DNA from: Marinobacter sediminicola
Lineage (GTDB): Bacteria > Pseudomonadota > Gammaproteobacteria > Pseudomonadales > Oleiphilaceae
Length of the DNA: 64,000 bases
Assembly: GCF_031157525.1 (NCBI RefSeq)
Contig: NZ_JAVIXR010000001.1
Location: 528,911 to 592,910, forward strand
Direction: 5' to 3'
Under the pieces are notes generated by a model. It searched no databases, had not been told where the DNA came from, and saw only the letters and a list, made by a program, of their open reading frames with translations. Shown here piece by piece: positions 40,059-47,653 of this stretch. The stretch's first letter is position 1, and every line of letters begins with the position of its first letter. The translations under genes and the position numbers were made by a program.

Positions 40059-40475
40059 TCAGTCTCCGCCATGGAAATAGAGTACCCGTGAAGACGTCAT
40101 GCTGCCCTCTACCCACTCGCCAAGCCCGGCAATGATGAATGGCTCCCGGATGTTGTTGGCAGGTAACTCGTAACGCTTTTGCTCTGAGTCATTTACCAGG
40201 CCACGTCGTAAGGCAGAGGCAATACAGGCGACGCCAGATATGGCGTTATCACTCAGAAATCGTGACCATTGGTCTGCCCAGTGGTGTTCGTCTGAGGGAG
40301 GCGCAGAGAGCGAGGACGCAAGGTGAACGCCCTCGCCATAAAGAAACACTCTGTCTACCGTGTGGCCCGCTGCTATCGCTGCCTTGGCAAACGACAGAGC
40401 TGTTTGTGGCGCTTGAGAAGAGTAGGGGGCTCCGGTGATGACCAGTGTGTAGTTTTGAAGAGATATGGTAGCCAT
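40059..40475 (-). CDS. tusD: Sulfur relay protein TusD (DsrE)
   Basis: TusD is the catalytic subunit of TusBCD, accepting sulfur from TusA on its conserved Cys. The 138-residue protein has that cysteine at C84 in GVACIASALRRGL, the family motif, preceded by the typical FLYGEGVHLASSL region. It is the first gene of tusDCBE. A strong terminator just upstream (40516-40547) separates it from yccA, so tusDCBE must have its own promoter in the roughly 40-base interval or be read by leak-through. Confidence 0.94.
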   Translation of the reverse strand: MATISLQNYTLVITGAPYSSQAPQTALSFAKAAIAAGHTVDRVFLYGEGVHLASSLSAPPSDEHHWADQWSRFLSDNAISGVACIASALRRGLVNDSEQKRYELPANNIREPFIIAGLGEWVEGSMTSSRVLYFHGGD

Positions 40476-40515
40476 GGGTGCGGTTCTCGCCTGATGTGGG
40501 GCCAGTGTACCAATA

Positions 40516-40547
40516 GCAAAAACCCCGGCAAAGGCCGGGGTTTTTGC
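40516..40547. terminator. Strong terminator after the Bax1 gene
   Basis: GCAAAAACCCCGGC (40516-40529) and GCCGGGGTTTTTGC (40534-40547) are perfectly complementary around four loop bases, giving a 14-bp stem with built-in A and T tracts on both strands. It lies between the yccA-type gene and tusD on the minus strand. Confidence 0.93.
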
Positions 40548-40584
40548 AAACTACGGAACGCCTGGAGTACTCCGGGCTGTTTGA

Positions 40585-41301
40585 TCAGTCGTTGGAGAAG
40601 GCACCAATGAGGTGTAGCAGGCTCACGAACAGGTTGTAGATGTTCAGGTACAGGCCCGTGGTAGCCATGATGTAGTTGGTTTCACCACCGTTAACGATAC
40701 GGCTGGTGTCGTACAGGATGAAGCCAGACATCAGGAATACGATCGCTGCGCTCAGGGCCAGGCTGAATGCAGATACTTCAACTCCGAACATGGATGCAAC
40801 CATGGCTCCCAATGCTGCAACCAGCACCACAACCAGACCGGCAACGAGCATGCCGCGCATGAAGCTGAAGTCTTTCTTGGTGGTCAGCACGTAGCCGGAC
40901 AGGGCGAAAAACACCAGGCCGGTGCCACCGAGGGCTTGCATGATGATCTCACCACCATTTGGGAACTGCAGGTAGTAGAACAGGATTGGTCCAAGGGACA
41001 GTCCTAGCAGGCCCGTGAAAGCAAATACTACGGCAATGCCGGCAGAACTGTTCGCGGTACGCGGGAGAACAAACCAGATCAGAGCGAGTGCGCCCAGGCT
41101 GCATACAAGGCTCGCGCCCTGACTCAAGCCAATGGACATGGATACGCTCGCCATGACAGCACTGAATACCAGCGTCATTGCCAGCAGGGTGTAAGTGTTA
41201 CGCAAAACCTTGGTAGCTGATGCACTCATTGGTGCAGTCGCGGACCCACGGGCAATCATGCCATTGCGGTTCTGCTGAGCGTTGAACTGTCTGTTTTGCA
41301 T
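40585..41301 (-). CDS. Bax inhibitor-1/YccA family membrane protein
   Basis: A 238-residue inner-membrane protein with a polar N-terminus of about 28 residues followed by seven hydrophobic spans. Family motifs GFILYDTSRIVNGGETNYIMATTGLYLNIYNLFVSLLHLIGAF at the C-terminus are clear. E. coli YccA is an FtsH substrate and modulates proteolysis of SecY; no client is evident here. It is followed by a strong terminator, so is monocistronic. Confidence 0.92.
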   Translation of the reverse strand: MQNRQFNAQQNRNGMIARGSATAPMSASATKVLRNTYTLLAMTLVFSAVMASVSMSIGLSQGASLVCSLGALALIWFVLPRTANSSAGIAVVFAFTGLLGLSLGPILFYYLQFPNGGEIIMQALGGTGLVFFALSGYVLTTKKDFSFMRGMLVAGLVVVLVAALGAMVASMFGVEVSAFSLALSAAIVFLMSGFILYDTSRIVNGGETNYIMATTGLYLNIYNLFVSLLHLIGAFSND

Positions 41302-41496
41302 TCTGATCTCCGGTTAAATGCAACTTGGTTGGCTAAGGGCGTCAGGCGCAAAGCCTGATAAACGCCAGTCACCTGGAATTACACTCCATCATAATGTCGA
41401 ATTCTCAACTTTCAATCATTTACGACACGAAAGTCGTCCTTAGATTCCATTAAATGCAGTTAATGTTGAAATTTGCATGGAGTTTTGTGCAGGGCG

Positions 41497-41524
41497 TTGA
41501 CAGCACAGACAATTCCGGTATCAT
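41497..41524 (+). promoter_or_regulatory. Sigma-70 promoter for tRNA-Ser
   Basis: A consensus TTGACA (41497-41502), 16-bp spacer, and TATCAT (41519-41524) lie about 35 bases upstream of the tRNA 5' end. The transcript would start near 41531, with a short leader removed by RNase P. Confidence 0.8.
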
Positions 41525-41558
41525 GCACACCGCTGTCGCTAGGCAGCAATGGAAAAAC

Positions 41559-41649
41559 GGTGGGCTGGCAGAGTGGCCGAATGCAGCGGTCTTGAAAACC
41601 GCCGAAGGTTTGTAGCCTTCCCGGGGTTCGAATCCCTGGCCCACCGCCA
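41559..41649 (+). tRNA. tRNA-Ser (anticodon UGA)
   Basis: A complete 91-nt serine tRNA including encoded CCA (41647-41649). The acceptor arms GGTGGGC (41559-41565) and GCCCACC (41639-41645) pair perfectly, with discriminator G. The anticodon stem GCGGT/ACCGC encloses loop CTTGAAA, so the anticodon is TGA at 41593-41595, reading UCA codons. The long class II variable arm (GAAGGTTTGTAGCCTTC region) and T loop GGTTCGAATCC are present. SerS, its charging enzyme, is at 8003-9277. Confidence 0.97.
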
Positions 41650-41811
41650 TTTTTCCCATAGAATCAGAGAGTAAACCTCCCAGCAGCACCCCTCGTAATC
41701 GCCAAATAAAACCTCAGTTTGCCTCTAAGACTTTAAACTTGGCTGTTCAACCCCCATCTATCCCTCTATGCCCAGCTTTGCATTTAATGTGCCGCCAACC
41801 GGGAGATAGTT

Positions 41812-42030
41812 ATGCCTGACGATAAATCCGATACCGTGAAAAACACCGACGTTGCTGATCGCCGCGATCGTAAATTTTCTGTATCCACGAACCGCGGCCA
41901 ATCCAGCCACCGGGTGCGCTACGTTGAGGCGGGCGGAGCTGGCGTGGATATCGATGAATGTACGTTTTGTGAGGCCATGCCGGATCTGTCTGGCCCGGCG
42001 CAGAAGTCTGAAGACCAAACCGACAAATAG
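41812..42030 (+). CDS. Small CxxC protein of unknown function
   Basis: A 72-residue, hydrophilic protein with a C-x2-C pair in DECTFCEAMP near residue 50 and acidic ends. GGGAGATA provides a good ribosome site before ATG 41812, and a terminator-like hairpin lies just past the stop. The two cysteines could bind metal or act as a redox pair. No family is recognised. Antisense open frames over the same bases lack these signals. Confidence 0.6.
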   Translation: MPDDKSDTVKNTDVADRRDRKFSVSTNRGQSSHRVRYVEAGGAGVDIDECTFCEAMPDLSGPAQKSEDQTDK

Positions 42031-42035
42031 AAGTG

Positions 42036-42078
42036 CGGCTCAGCAGCGGGCTTGATGAACGCCACTGAGCCGTTGTTT
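42036..42078 (+). terminator. Possible terminator after the small CxxC gene
   Basis: CGGCTCAG (42036-42043) and CTGAGCCG (42065-42072) pair perfectly around a 21-base loop, followed by TTGTTT. It overlaps the end of hemH on the opposite strand. Confidence 0.5.
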
Positions 42079-43187
42079 CAGAGGCAGCGGCCGGGATAGA
42101 TCGCGTTTTTTTGATCATCTGCATGCTGGTTACGAGCGGCCAGCGTTTCAGGTTGGTTGTCTGGCAAGTCCCAGCCTTTCAGGTTTTCTTCAATCAGTTG
42201 CACCAGGGCCCCAATGTGCCCGGGTGTCGCATTCAGCGCAGTGATGTAGCTGAAGCCTTCGCCGCCTGCCTCCATAAAGTACCCGCGGTTTTCTTCATCG
42301 ATTTCTTCAATAGTCTCCAGGCAATCAGAAGAAAAGCCTGGGCAAAACACATCTATCGATTTGATTCCCTGACCGGGCAGCGCTTTCAGCATCTCGTCGG
42401 TATAGGGCTTCAGCCACTCCTCTCTGCCAAATCGCGACTGGAAGGTGGTCATATAGTCGTCTTTCGCCAGGCCAAGCTGTTCTGCAAGCAGTCTTGAGGT
42501 TTTGTGGCACTCGCAGTGGTAAGGATCGCCTTTGGTGAGATATTTAAGGGGCACTCCGTGATAGGAGAGTATCAGTTTCTGGTTTCGGCCTTTCTCTGCC
42601 CAGTGGCTCTCAATATGGCGTGCCATTGCCTCAATGTAGGGCGGGTAATCCGGGTAGTGTGAAATAAAGCGTAGATCCGGTAACCAGCGGCGCTTCGAGA
42701 AATCTTTGGCAATGGCGTCGAACGTCGAGGCCGATGTAGAAGCGGAATACTGCGGGTAAAGTGGCAGGACTATCAGTTTCCTGACACCCTGCTGTTGCAT
42801 TTCATCAAGTACTCTTGGAATAGAAGGGTTGCCGTAGCGCATGGCAAAGCCTACAACCACGTCATTGCCGTATTTCTTCCTCAGAACCTCCTGAACACCT
42901 TCAGCTTGCTTGGCCGTATGAATCAGCAGGGGCGAGCCCTCAGGTTGCCATACACTGGCATAAGCCGCAGCGCTGCGCTTGGGGCGTATGCGAAGGATAA
43001 CTCCGTGCAATATCAGCCACCAAAGGGGGCGAGGCAGTTCAACTACTCTGGGGTCAGAAAGAAACTCACCCAGATATCGTCTTAAGGCTGAGGGTGTTGG
43101 GGCATCAGGTGTGCCCAGGTTGGTTACCAGCACACCAATCCGTTCCGGTTGGTTGTGCCGGAAGTTCTCTGAACCTATGTATTGCAT
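42078..43187 (-). CDS. hemH: Ferrochelatase
   Basis: HemH inserts Fe2+ into protoporphyrin IX, the last step of protohaem synthesis. The 369-residue protein has the catalytic His in LILSYHGVP (about H210) and the conserved Glu in SDCLETIEEI (about E291), with the family C-terminus. The N-terminal strand is RIGVLVTNLGTPDAPT. The long form with an 8-14-residue N-terminal extension is usual for gammaproteobacteria. It follows the DUF442 gene by 45 bp and may be in the same unit. Confidence 0.96.
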   Translation of the reverse strand: MQYIGSENFRHNQPERIGVLVTNLGTPDAPTPSALRRYLGEFLSDPRVVELPRPLWWLILHGVILRIRPKRSAAAYASVWQPEGSPLLIHTAKQAEGVQEVLRKKYGNDVVVGFAMRYGNPSIPRVLDEMQQQGVRKLIVLPLYPQYSASTSASTFDAIAKDFSKRRWLPDLRFISHYPDYPPYIEAMARHIESHWAEKGRNQKLILSYHGVPLKYLTKGDPYHCECHKTSRLLAEQLGLAKDDYMTTFQSRFGREEWLKPYTDEMLKALPGQGIKSIDVFCPGFSSDCLETIEEIDEENRGYFMEAGGEGFSYITALNATPGHIGALVQLIEENLKGWDLPDNQPETLAARNQHADDQKNAIYPGRCL

Positions 43188-43232
43188 GGGGAGGTGGATC
43201 CTGAGCGTTGATCGTAAAGAACGAGGTAATAT

Positions 43233-43661
43233 TTACTGGCTGCGAGCTTGCTGCGCCATGCGAGGGGCCAAGCCACTGATGTCGTAACCGGCGCCCCGAG
43301 CCTTGGTGAAAACTTCCTCGGCGTTAGTGCTGCGGGCAGCATTAAGTGCCCAAAGGACCGTGCAGCGGGTCCCGCTTCTGCAGAAAGCTAATACGGGCTT
43401 GTCGGAATCCTGGATCATGGCGCCAAAACGATCAACATCGGCATCTGTTACATTCCCCGATGCGACAGGCATGTACACCCAGGTCATGCCGTTTTCCAAT
43501 GCCGCTGCCTCAATATCCGCCATAGCAGGCTGGCCAAATTCTTCCTGGTCGGGACGGTTTGCAACCAGGGTTTTGAAGCCAAGTCTGGCGGCTTCTGCCA
43601 CATCTCCATATGTGATCTGGGGAGACACAGAAATCGTGTCATCAATCTTTCGGATATCCAT
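43233..43661 (-). CDS. DUF442 / TIGR01244-type sulfur transferase or phosphatase-like protein
   Basis: A 142-residue protein of the beta-lactamase-hydrolase-like (Blh, DUF442) family with a Cys-x5-Arg loop, CRSGTR at C94-R99, as in tyrosine phosphatases and rhodaneses. The pattern DDTISVSPQITYGDVAEAARLGFKTLVANRPDQEE is diagnostic of the group. In Xylella and Agrobacterium Blh and PmpA/PmpB are in BigR-regulated sulfide detoxification operons; here two PmpA/PmpB-like genes lie just upstream on the same strand. No BigR repressor is seen. Enzymatic activity is inferred. Confidence 0.82.
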   Translation of the reverse strand: MDIRKIDDTISVSPQITYGDVAEAARLGFKTLVANRPDQEEFGQPAMADIEAAALENGMTWVYMPVASGNVTDADVDRFGAMIQDSDKPVLAFCRSGTRCTVLWALNAARSTNAEEVFTKARGAGYDISGLAPRMAQQARSQ

Positions 43662-43723
43662 GGGGGGTAGTCTCCGGATTCAATAAAAGAGCGACGTTAT
43701 CATCTCATAGGTGATGGCGCCTG

Positions 43724-44155
43724 TCAGAATGAAGGGCCGGATCTCATGCGCTCAGCCATCTCGAATATCCCCATCCCAGCAATCATGGATGCTACAAATA
43801 CAACAGCTTTGATCTCACCCGCACCCAAACCCACAAGCCCAGGCCCCGGGCAGAAACCGGCAATACCCCAACCAGCACCGAACATCAGGCCGCCGATGAT
43901 CAGGCGTTTATCTATGTGAGTGTGTGCCGGCACCTTCATGCTGAAGCCAAGGAACGACAAGGTTCTTTTGCGAGCAATGGCAAATGCAAAAAGCCCGACC
44001 AGAACCGCTCCACCCATGACGAACGCAAGAGATGGATCCCAGAGACCTGTAATATCAAGAAAGCCCAATACTTTTTCCGGGTTTGCCATACCAGATACGA
44101 TTAGACCAAAGCCAAACAGCAAGCCTGCAAATAAAGAGGCCAAAGCAGATTTCAT
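43724..44155 (-). CDS. Half-size YeeE/YedE-type transporter, PmpB-like
   Basis: A 143-residue membrane protein, about four spans, of the YeeE/YedE (DUF6691) sulfur-transporter superfamily. It has the signature GWGIAGFCPGPGLVGLGAG near residue 95-114 with Cys102, the position of the thiosulfate/sulfide cysteines of TsuA-like proteins. It follows the second half by four bases and would form a pseudo-dimeric transporter with it. Substrate likely reduced sulfur; this is from family analogy. Confidence 0.85.
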   Translation of the reverse strand: MKSALASLFAGLLFGFGLIVSGMANPEKVLGFLDITGLWDPSLAFVMGGAVLVGLFAFAIARKRTLSFLGFSMKVPAHTHIDKRLIIGGLMFGAGWGIAGFCPGPGLVGLGAGEIKAVVFVASMIAGMGIFEMAERMRSGPSF

Positions 44156-44159
44156 GAAA

Positions 44160-44597
44160 TTACACTCCCAGTACGTGTCGGATAATATAAACAGTCACAA
44201 ACCCGGCGAACATGAAGCTCACAGTTGCAACAAATGATCTGGGCGACAGCCGCGATAGTCCGCAAACGCCGTGGCCGCTTGTGCAGCCGGACCCATATCG
44301 CGTACCAATGCCCACAAGGAGACCTGCAATTATAAGGGCAGGGTATCCAGCCTCTATCTCAATGGGTGGCAACTCCGCGACGAGCATCCAGATAACCGGT
44401 GCACCGATGATTCCGGCGAGAAATGCAATTCGCCAGCTGATGTCGCCGGAAGATGGAGAGAGCAACCCTCCGAGAATGCCACTGATTCCGGCAATCCGGC
44501 CGTTTAGCAGTAGAAAGCTTGCAGCGGCGAGACCTACCAATACGCCACCAATTAGTGCCGACCAGGGAGTGAAACTACTCCAGGCGATGTCAATCAT
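44160..44597 (-). CDS. Half-size YeeE/YedE-type transporter, PmpA-like
   Basis: A 145-residue membrane protein, about four spans, complementary to the downstream half. The signature GIGTRYGSGCTSGHGVCGLSR carries Cys105 and Cys112, the conserved cysteines of the family that relay thiol sulfur across the membrane. It is the first gene of a unit with the PmpB-like gene (4 bp gap) and DUF442 (62 bp gap). The region upstream (44598-44988) would hold its promoter. Confidence 0.85.
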   Translation of the reverse strand: MIDIAWSSFTPWSALIGGVLVGLAAASFLLLNGRIAGISGILGGLLSPSSGDISWRIAFLAGIIGAPVIWMLVAELPPIEIEAGYPALIIAGLLVGIGTRYGSGCTSGHGVCGLSRLSPRSFVATVSFMFAGFVTVYIIRHVLGV

Positions 44598-44699
44598 TCA
44601 GTAACTCCTGTAACGCGTCATTTCAGTAAAGGTATACCAGTTGCTTATGATGCAAGCGGCTTTAATGGCACATAATGGAATAAGCTTATAACTAGGGTT

Positions 44700-44805
44700 A
44701 ATCATACCAAAAAAAAGCCCGGCGGGAATGCCGGGCAGAGGCGTGCGAGTAGTATCCATGAAAGGCTTCCAGACAAACCGGCGTCATCGAGGACTCCGGT
44801 ATAAG
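44700..44805 (-). ncRNA. Candidate small RNA ending at an orphan terminator
   Basis: A terminator on the minus strand (next entry) has no minus-strand gene upstream before the plus-strand phasin gene. A weak promoter-like pair, TTGAAG (44830-44835) and AATACT (44808-44813), lies upstream at 16-bp spacing, suggesting a transcript of about 90-105 nt. The spacer hexamers match poorly at the -10. No family is recognised and no expression data are available. Confidence 0.3.
44707..44736 (-). terminator. Rho-independent terminator, minus strand
   Basis: On the minus strand GCCCGGC pairs with GCCGGGC around a six-base loop, followed by a T7-8 tract (plus-strand A run at 44709-44716). The plus strand has no T tract after the hairpin, so it acts on minus-strand transcription only. 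Confidence 0.8.
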
Positions 44806-44921
44806 CAAGTATTGCCTATATTTTGAACACTTCAAGCTGGCAGCCGCTTTGCGTGGGAACATTTTTGCATATAAACCCCGCTGTTATACTGAGCCCTGCT
44901 GCAATGGGGCTTTCAGCCCGA

Positions 44922-44950
44922 CTGAAATTGCCTGCCAGCTGTAATATAAT
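44922..44950 (+). promoter_or_regulatory. Sigma-70 promoter for the phasin gene
   Basis: CTGAAA (44922-44927), 17-bp spacer, and a perfect TATAAT (44945-44950), 39 bases before the phasin ATG. The expected leader is about 32 nt. Confidence 0.65.
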
Positions 44951-44988
44951 GGGCTTTGAGTGAATTATCCCTTCCCAGAGGTTGTTAC

Positions 44989-45405
44989 ATGTCTGATGAG
45001 AACGACAAAAACCCGGAAAATGATCCGCAACTGGCTGCAAAAATAAAGGACTCAGCACGGCAGATCTGGCTGGCTGGCCTTGGAGCCTATACAAAAGCTG
45101 AGGAGGACACAGGCCGCTTCTTTGAGCGCCTTGTTCAGGAAGGCGAACAGTTGGAGAATAAAACCCGGGGAGCGGTGGAGAAACAAATTCGCTCCGTGGA
45201 AGATCGGGTTGAGGGTGTTCGTGAGCGAGCAACAGGCACTTGGGATAGGCTTGAACATCTTTTTGATGAGCGCGTGTCGGGCGCATTGCGTAGGCTGGGC
45301 ATTCATCGCAGGGAGGATATAGCGGCCCTGGAACACAGGATTGAAGCACTGGAAGCGGAACTCTCGATGCTACGTGGCGAGAATCGCGCAGACGAAGAAG
45401 AGTAA
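44989..45405 (+). CDS. Phasin-like polyhydroxyalkanoate granule-associated protein
   Basis: A 138-residue helical, charged protein of the PhaF/PhaI-type phasin family. The hallmark N-terminal phasin pattern DSARQIWLAGLGAYTKAEEDTGRFFERLVQEGEQLENKTR is plain, followed by a coiled coil in the C-terminal part (LEHRIEALEAELSMLR). The ATG at 44989 follows AGAGGT; the longer frame from 44956 begins with an unlikely start. Phasins coat PHA granules. The convergent gene is a PhaD-like regulator, supporting a PHA role, though PHA synthase is not in the window. Confidence 0.85.
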   Translation: MSDENDKNPENDPQLAAKIKDSARQIWLAGLGAYTKAEEDTGRFFERLVQEGEQLENKTRGAVEKQIRSVEDRVEGVRERATGTWDRLEHLFDERVSGALRRLGIHRREDIAALEHRIEALEAELSMLRGENRADEEE

Positions 45406-45412
45406 AGGCGCC

Positions 45413-46045
45413 TTACATCAGGTAGCCTTGGCTGATCAGTTTCGCATGCTCCTGAACATCGGGAGCGAAATAGGGCAGCATCAGGTGCATCATCTGATAT
45501 ACGCCACGACCGGGGTCTACCAATTCCCGGTCCTCAAGGTGGGATAGTGTGTCGTACGCACTCCAATAACAGGCAGTCAGGGTGAGCTGCTCACACAGCG
45601 AGCCCAGATCATCGTCTGCAATTCTCATCATGTTCTGGTTTCGCAGGCTTTCGCAGATGCTACGGAAAGCCCCGGTCTTCTTTTTAAGTATCCGTTTGAA
45701 CCGCAACTGCAGGCGTTCGTAGCGGGATAGTACATTTACCAGATCCTGGTACAGGAACCGGTACCTTGCTACAGCTTCAAATAACATGTGCAAGAAGAAA
45801 CTCTGTTGATCAAGGCTGATATCCACATCTTCAGGAACACTCAGCAAATCCAGCACTTCGGACTCAAATGCAGAGAACAGCTCCTCTACAATGTCGCCCT
45901 TACTCTTGAAGTGGTAATACAAGTTGCCAGGGCTGATATCCAGCTCATCCGAGATCAGTAACGTCGTGACGTTGGGCTCACCCAAACTGTTGAATAACGA
46001 CAGGCTTGTGTTGAGTATTCTGTCCCGGGTTTTAATTTTTGTCAT
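45413..46045 (-). CDS. phaD: TetR family regulator, PhaD-like
   Basis: A 210-residue TetR regulator with an N-terminal helix-turn-helix: KTRDRILNTSLSLFN, then LISDELDISPGNLYYHFKSKGDIVEELF. This N-terminus is very like PhaD of Pseudomonas, which activates PHA synthesis genes. The long C-terminal ligand domain is Leu/Met-rich. It converges with the phasin gene, separated by seven bases, and the xth gene is 18 bp upstream on the same strand. The exact target is inferred; another TetR of fatty-acid metabolism cannot be excluded. Confidence 0.75.
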   Translation of the reverse strand: MTKIKTRDRILNTSLSLFNSLGEPNVTTLLISDELDISPGNLYYHFKSKGDIVEELFSAFESEVLDLLSVPEDVDISLDQQSFFLHMLFEAVARYRFLYQDLVNVLSRYERLQLRFKRILKKKTGAFRSICESLRNQNMMRIADDDLGSLCEQLTLTACYWSAYDTLSHLEDRELVDPGRGVYQMMHLMLPYFAPDVQEHAKLISQGYLM

Positions 46046-46063
46046 ATCGGCCCTGGCCAGGTA

Positions 46064-46876
46064 TCAGAGTTCAAATGTAGCCCACACCGGGCAGTGATCG
46101 GATGGCCGCTCCATGCCGCGGAACTCGTAAGATACGCCAGCTTCCTTCGCTTTCGTTAACAGGCCGTCGCTGGCCATGATCAGGTCTATGCGCAAGCCCC
46201 GCTTGGGTTCCCGATCAAACCCTTTGCTGCGGTAATCAAACCAACTGAAGGTTTGTGCTTCATCAGGGTATAGGTGGCGAAACACGTCGGTGTAGCCGCG
46301 GGCTTCAACCTGGCCTAGCCATTCCCGTTCTTCCGGGAGGAACGAGCATTTGCCGGTGCGCAGCCACCGTTTAGCGTTGTCCGGGCCAATGCCGATGTCT
46401 TTATCGGTAGGGGAGATATTCATGTCTCCCATGATCACCACGTGGCCGTCCCGATCGTTAAGCTCGTCGAGGTAGGCCATCAAATCCGCATAAAACTTTT
46501 CTTTGGCGGGGAACTTCACCGGGTGGGCGCGGCTTTCGCCTTGGGGGAAATAACCGTTGAGGACAGTGAGCTTTTTCCCGTTGATGGTGAACTGGCCGGT
46601 AATCATGCGTCGCTGGGCGTCTTCATCATCTCCGGGGTAGCCTTTAAGAACCTGGTCTGGCTCCATACGGGATAGCAGCGCAACACCGTAGTGTGTTTTC
46701 TGGCCGTGGAAATGCACGTGGTAGCCCAGTTCGCGAATGGCCTCAACCGGGAACTCCTCATCTCTTACCTTGGTTTCCTGAAGCCCGATGAAATCCGGGT
46801 TATGGCTTTCAATCAGCGCTTCAAGCTGGTGCAGGCGGGTACGTATACTGTTGACGTTAAAAGACACAAACATCAT
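46064..46876 (-). CDS. xthA: Exodeoxyribonuclease III
   Basis: ExoIII is the main AP endonuclease and 3' phosphatase in base-excision repair. The 270-residue protein has E34 in GLQETKV, the D/N pair in GDMNISP, the RIDLIMAS strand and the catalytic SDHCPVWA C-terminus. Length and motif order fit the EEP family ExoIII type. The second Met of [10 protein letters not shown] may be the true start. It lies immediately upstream of the phaD-like gene and could share a transcript with it. Confidence 0.96.
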   Translation of the reverse strand: MMFVSFNVNSIRTRLHQLEALIESHNPDFIGLQETKVRDEEFPVEAIRELGYHVHFHGQKTHYGVALLSRMEPDQVLKGYPGDDEDAQRRMITGQFTINGKKLTVLNGYFPQGESRAHPVKFPAKEKFYADLMAYLDELNDRDGHVVIMGDMNISPTDKDIGIGPDNAKRWLRTGKCSFLPEEREWLGQVEARGYTDVFRHLYPDEAQTFSWFDYRSKGFDREPKRGLRIDLIMASDGLLTKAKEAGVSYEFRGMERPSDHCPVWATFEL

Positions 46877-46957
46877 GGCTAAAAACTCTCCGGCGTTGGT
46901 TGCCGCAGAAGTTTACCACATTGACACCGCTGAGCTGCGTCCACAGAGACGGCAGGT

Positions 46958-47140
46958 TCAGGGCGTGAGGTCACATTCCGGGTAGTTGCTCACGGCATAA
47001 TGAATGGTTGCGGTGTAGTTCTGATCGGCGTTCTCCCGCACGTTGGTAAGGCCCGAGTAGGCGGTGAGAGCGCCTTTGCTGTCGTAGCCAAGAACGATGG
47101 AGTCCACCAGAAACTTGAGCACAAGGCTGTCCGGCCGGAT
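46958..47140 (-). pseudogene. Orphan coding remnant behind DUF2878
   Basis: Directly after the DUF2878 stop (47141-47143), the same frame stays open for 60 codons to TGA 46958-46960. It reads as a soluble beta-rich C-terminal fragment (SLVLKFLVDSIVLGYDSKG, then LTNVRENADQNYTATIHY, ending SNYPECDLTP). There is no ATG; a GTG at 47122 with CCGGA eight bases upstream is the only plausible start. The amino-acid mix is protein-like, so this is probably the end of a gene whose 5' part was deleted against the DUF2878 gene, or a short GTG-started gene. Confidence 0.4.
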
Positions 47141-47653
47141 TTACACCAGATGATTTCGGGCAAACAACAACAGCGGAAACACCAAAAGCCAACCTAACGC
47201 CAAGGCGGCCAGAGAGAGCGGCAGATCAGGCAGGGCAACGTCTCCCAGTTTGCTTGCCGACCAGTAGGCGAACGGACCTGCAATGGGGGCAAACATAAAG
47301 GCCAGCAAGGTTTTGCGGCTGATCCAGTTCAGGGAGTGGCTGAGGGTAGTCATGAAAATTGCCCAGATAGCCACCAGCCATGGCGGGGTAACTCGTAGCC
47401 CATCGCCTGTGCTACCGTCACTCAGAATGCCGGTATTGAGCCATAGCCCGTCAAGCAAGGAGCCAACGAGGACCCCTAGCCCTATAAACTGCAGCTCCGT
47501 AAAACGTTTCTGGCTCACCAATACAAAATGGATAACCAGAAACGCAACAACCACCAAGGGTCCAATCAGATCGGGATACACCACGCAGTTAAACCAGCCG
47601 ATCTGAAAGAGTATAAAGTTCAGTACATTACGAGCCGTTTCTGAAGTAATCAT
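47141..47653 (-). CDS. DUF2878 membrane protein
   Basis: A 170-residue inner-membrane protein with four to five spans (for example NFILFQIGWFNCVVY and LAALALGWLLVFPLLLF). It matches the DUF2878 group seen beside cyclopropane synthase-like and DUF1365 genes; biochemical function is unknown. It overlaps the cfa stop by four bases, ATGA-type, indicating it is the last gene of the lipid operon. Family assignment is by resemblance and context. Confidence 0.75.
   Translation of the reverse strand: MITSETARNVLNFILFQIGWFNCVVYPDLIGPLVVVAFLVIHFVLVSQKRFTELQFIGLGVLVGSLLDGLWLNTGILSDGSTGDGLRVTPPWLVAIWAIFMTTLSHSLNWISRKTLLAFMFAPIAGPFAYWSASKLGDVALPDLPLSLAALALGWLLVFPLLLFARNHLV

Larger units (their letters stand above)
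44598..44988. other. 391-bp intergenic region with an orphan terminator and two promoters
   Basis: No credible coding frame lies here. It holds a minus-strand terminator (44709-44736), a phasin promoter on the plus strand (44922-44950) and a possible minus-strand promoter (around 44807-44835). See the candidate small RNA entry. Confidence 0.6.

Noticed and set aside
39067..40475. Dissimilatory sulfur-oxidation DsrEFH-DsrC locus
   Set aside because: No dsrAB or related genes are present, the gene order and neighbours fit tRNA thiolation TusDCB-E, and pseudomonads have the same arrangement (recall).
41450..41689. A minus-strand open frame overlapping tRNA-Ser
   Set aside because: It is antisense to a perfect tRNA gene and has no coding features.
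47141..47143. Stop-codon readthrough or fusion of DUF2878 with the following 60 codons
   Set aside because: The DUF2878 product ends naturally after its last membrane segment and the extension is soluble and beta-rich, so a separate truncated gene is more likely than functional readthrough.
46971..47192. A 73-residue minus-strand open frame
   Set aside because: It overlaps the orphan fragment in a different frame, has Arg/His-rich shadow composition and no ribosome site; the DUF2878 frame is the protein-like one.
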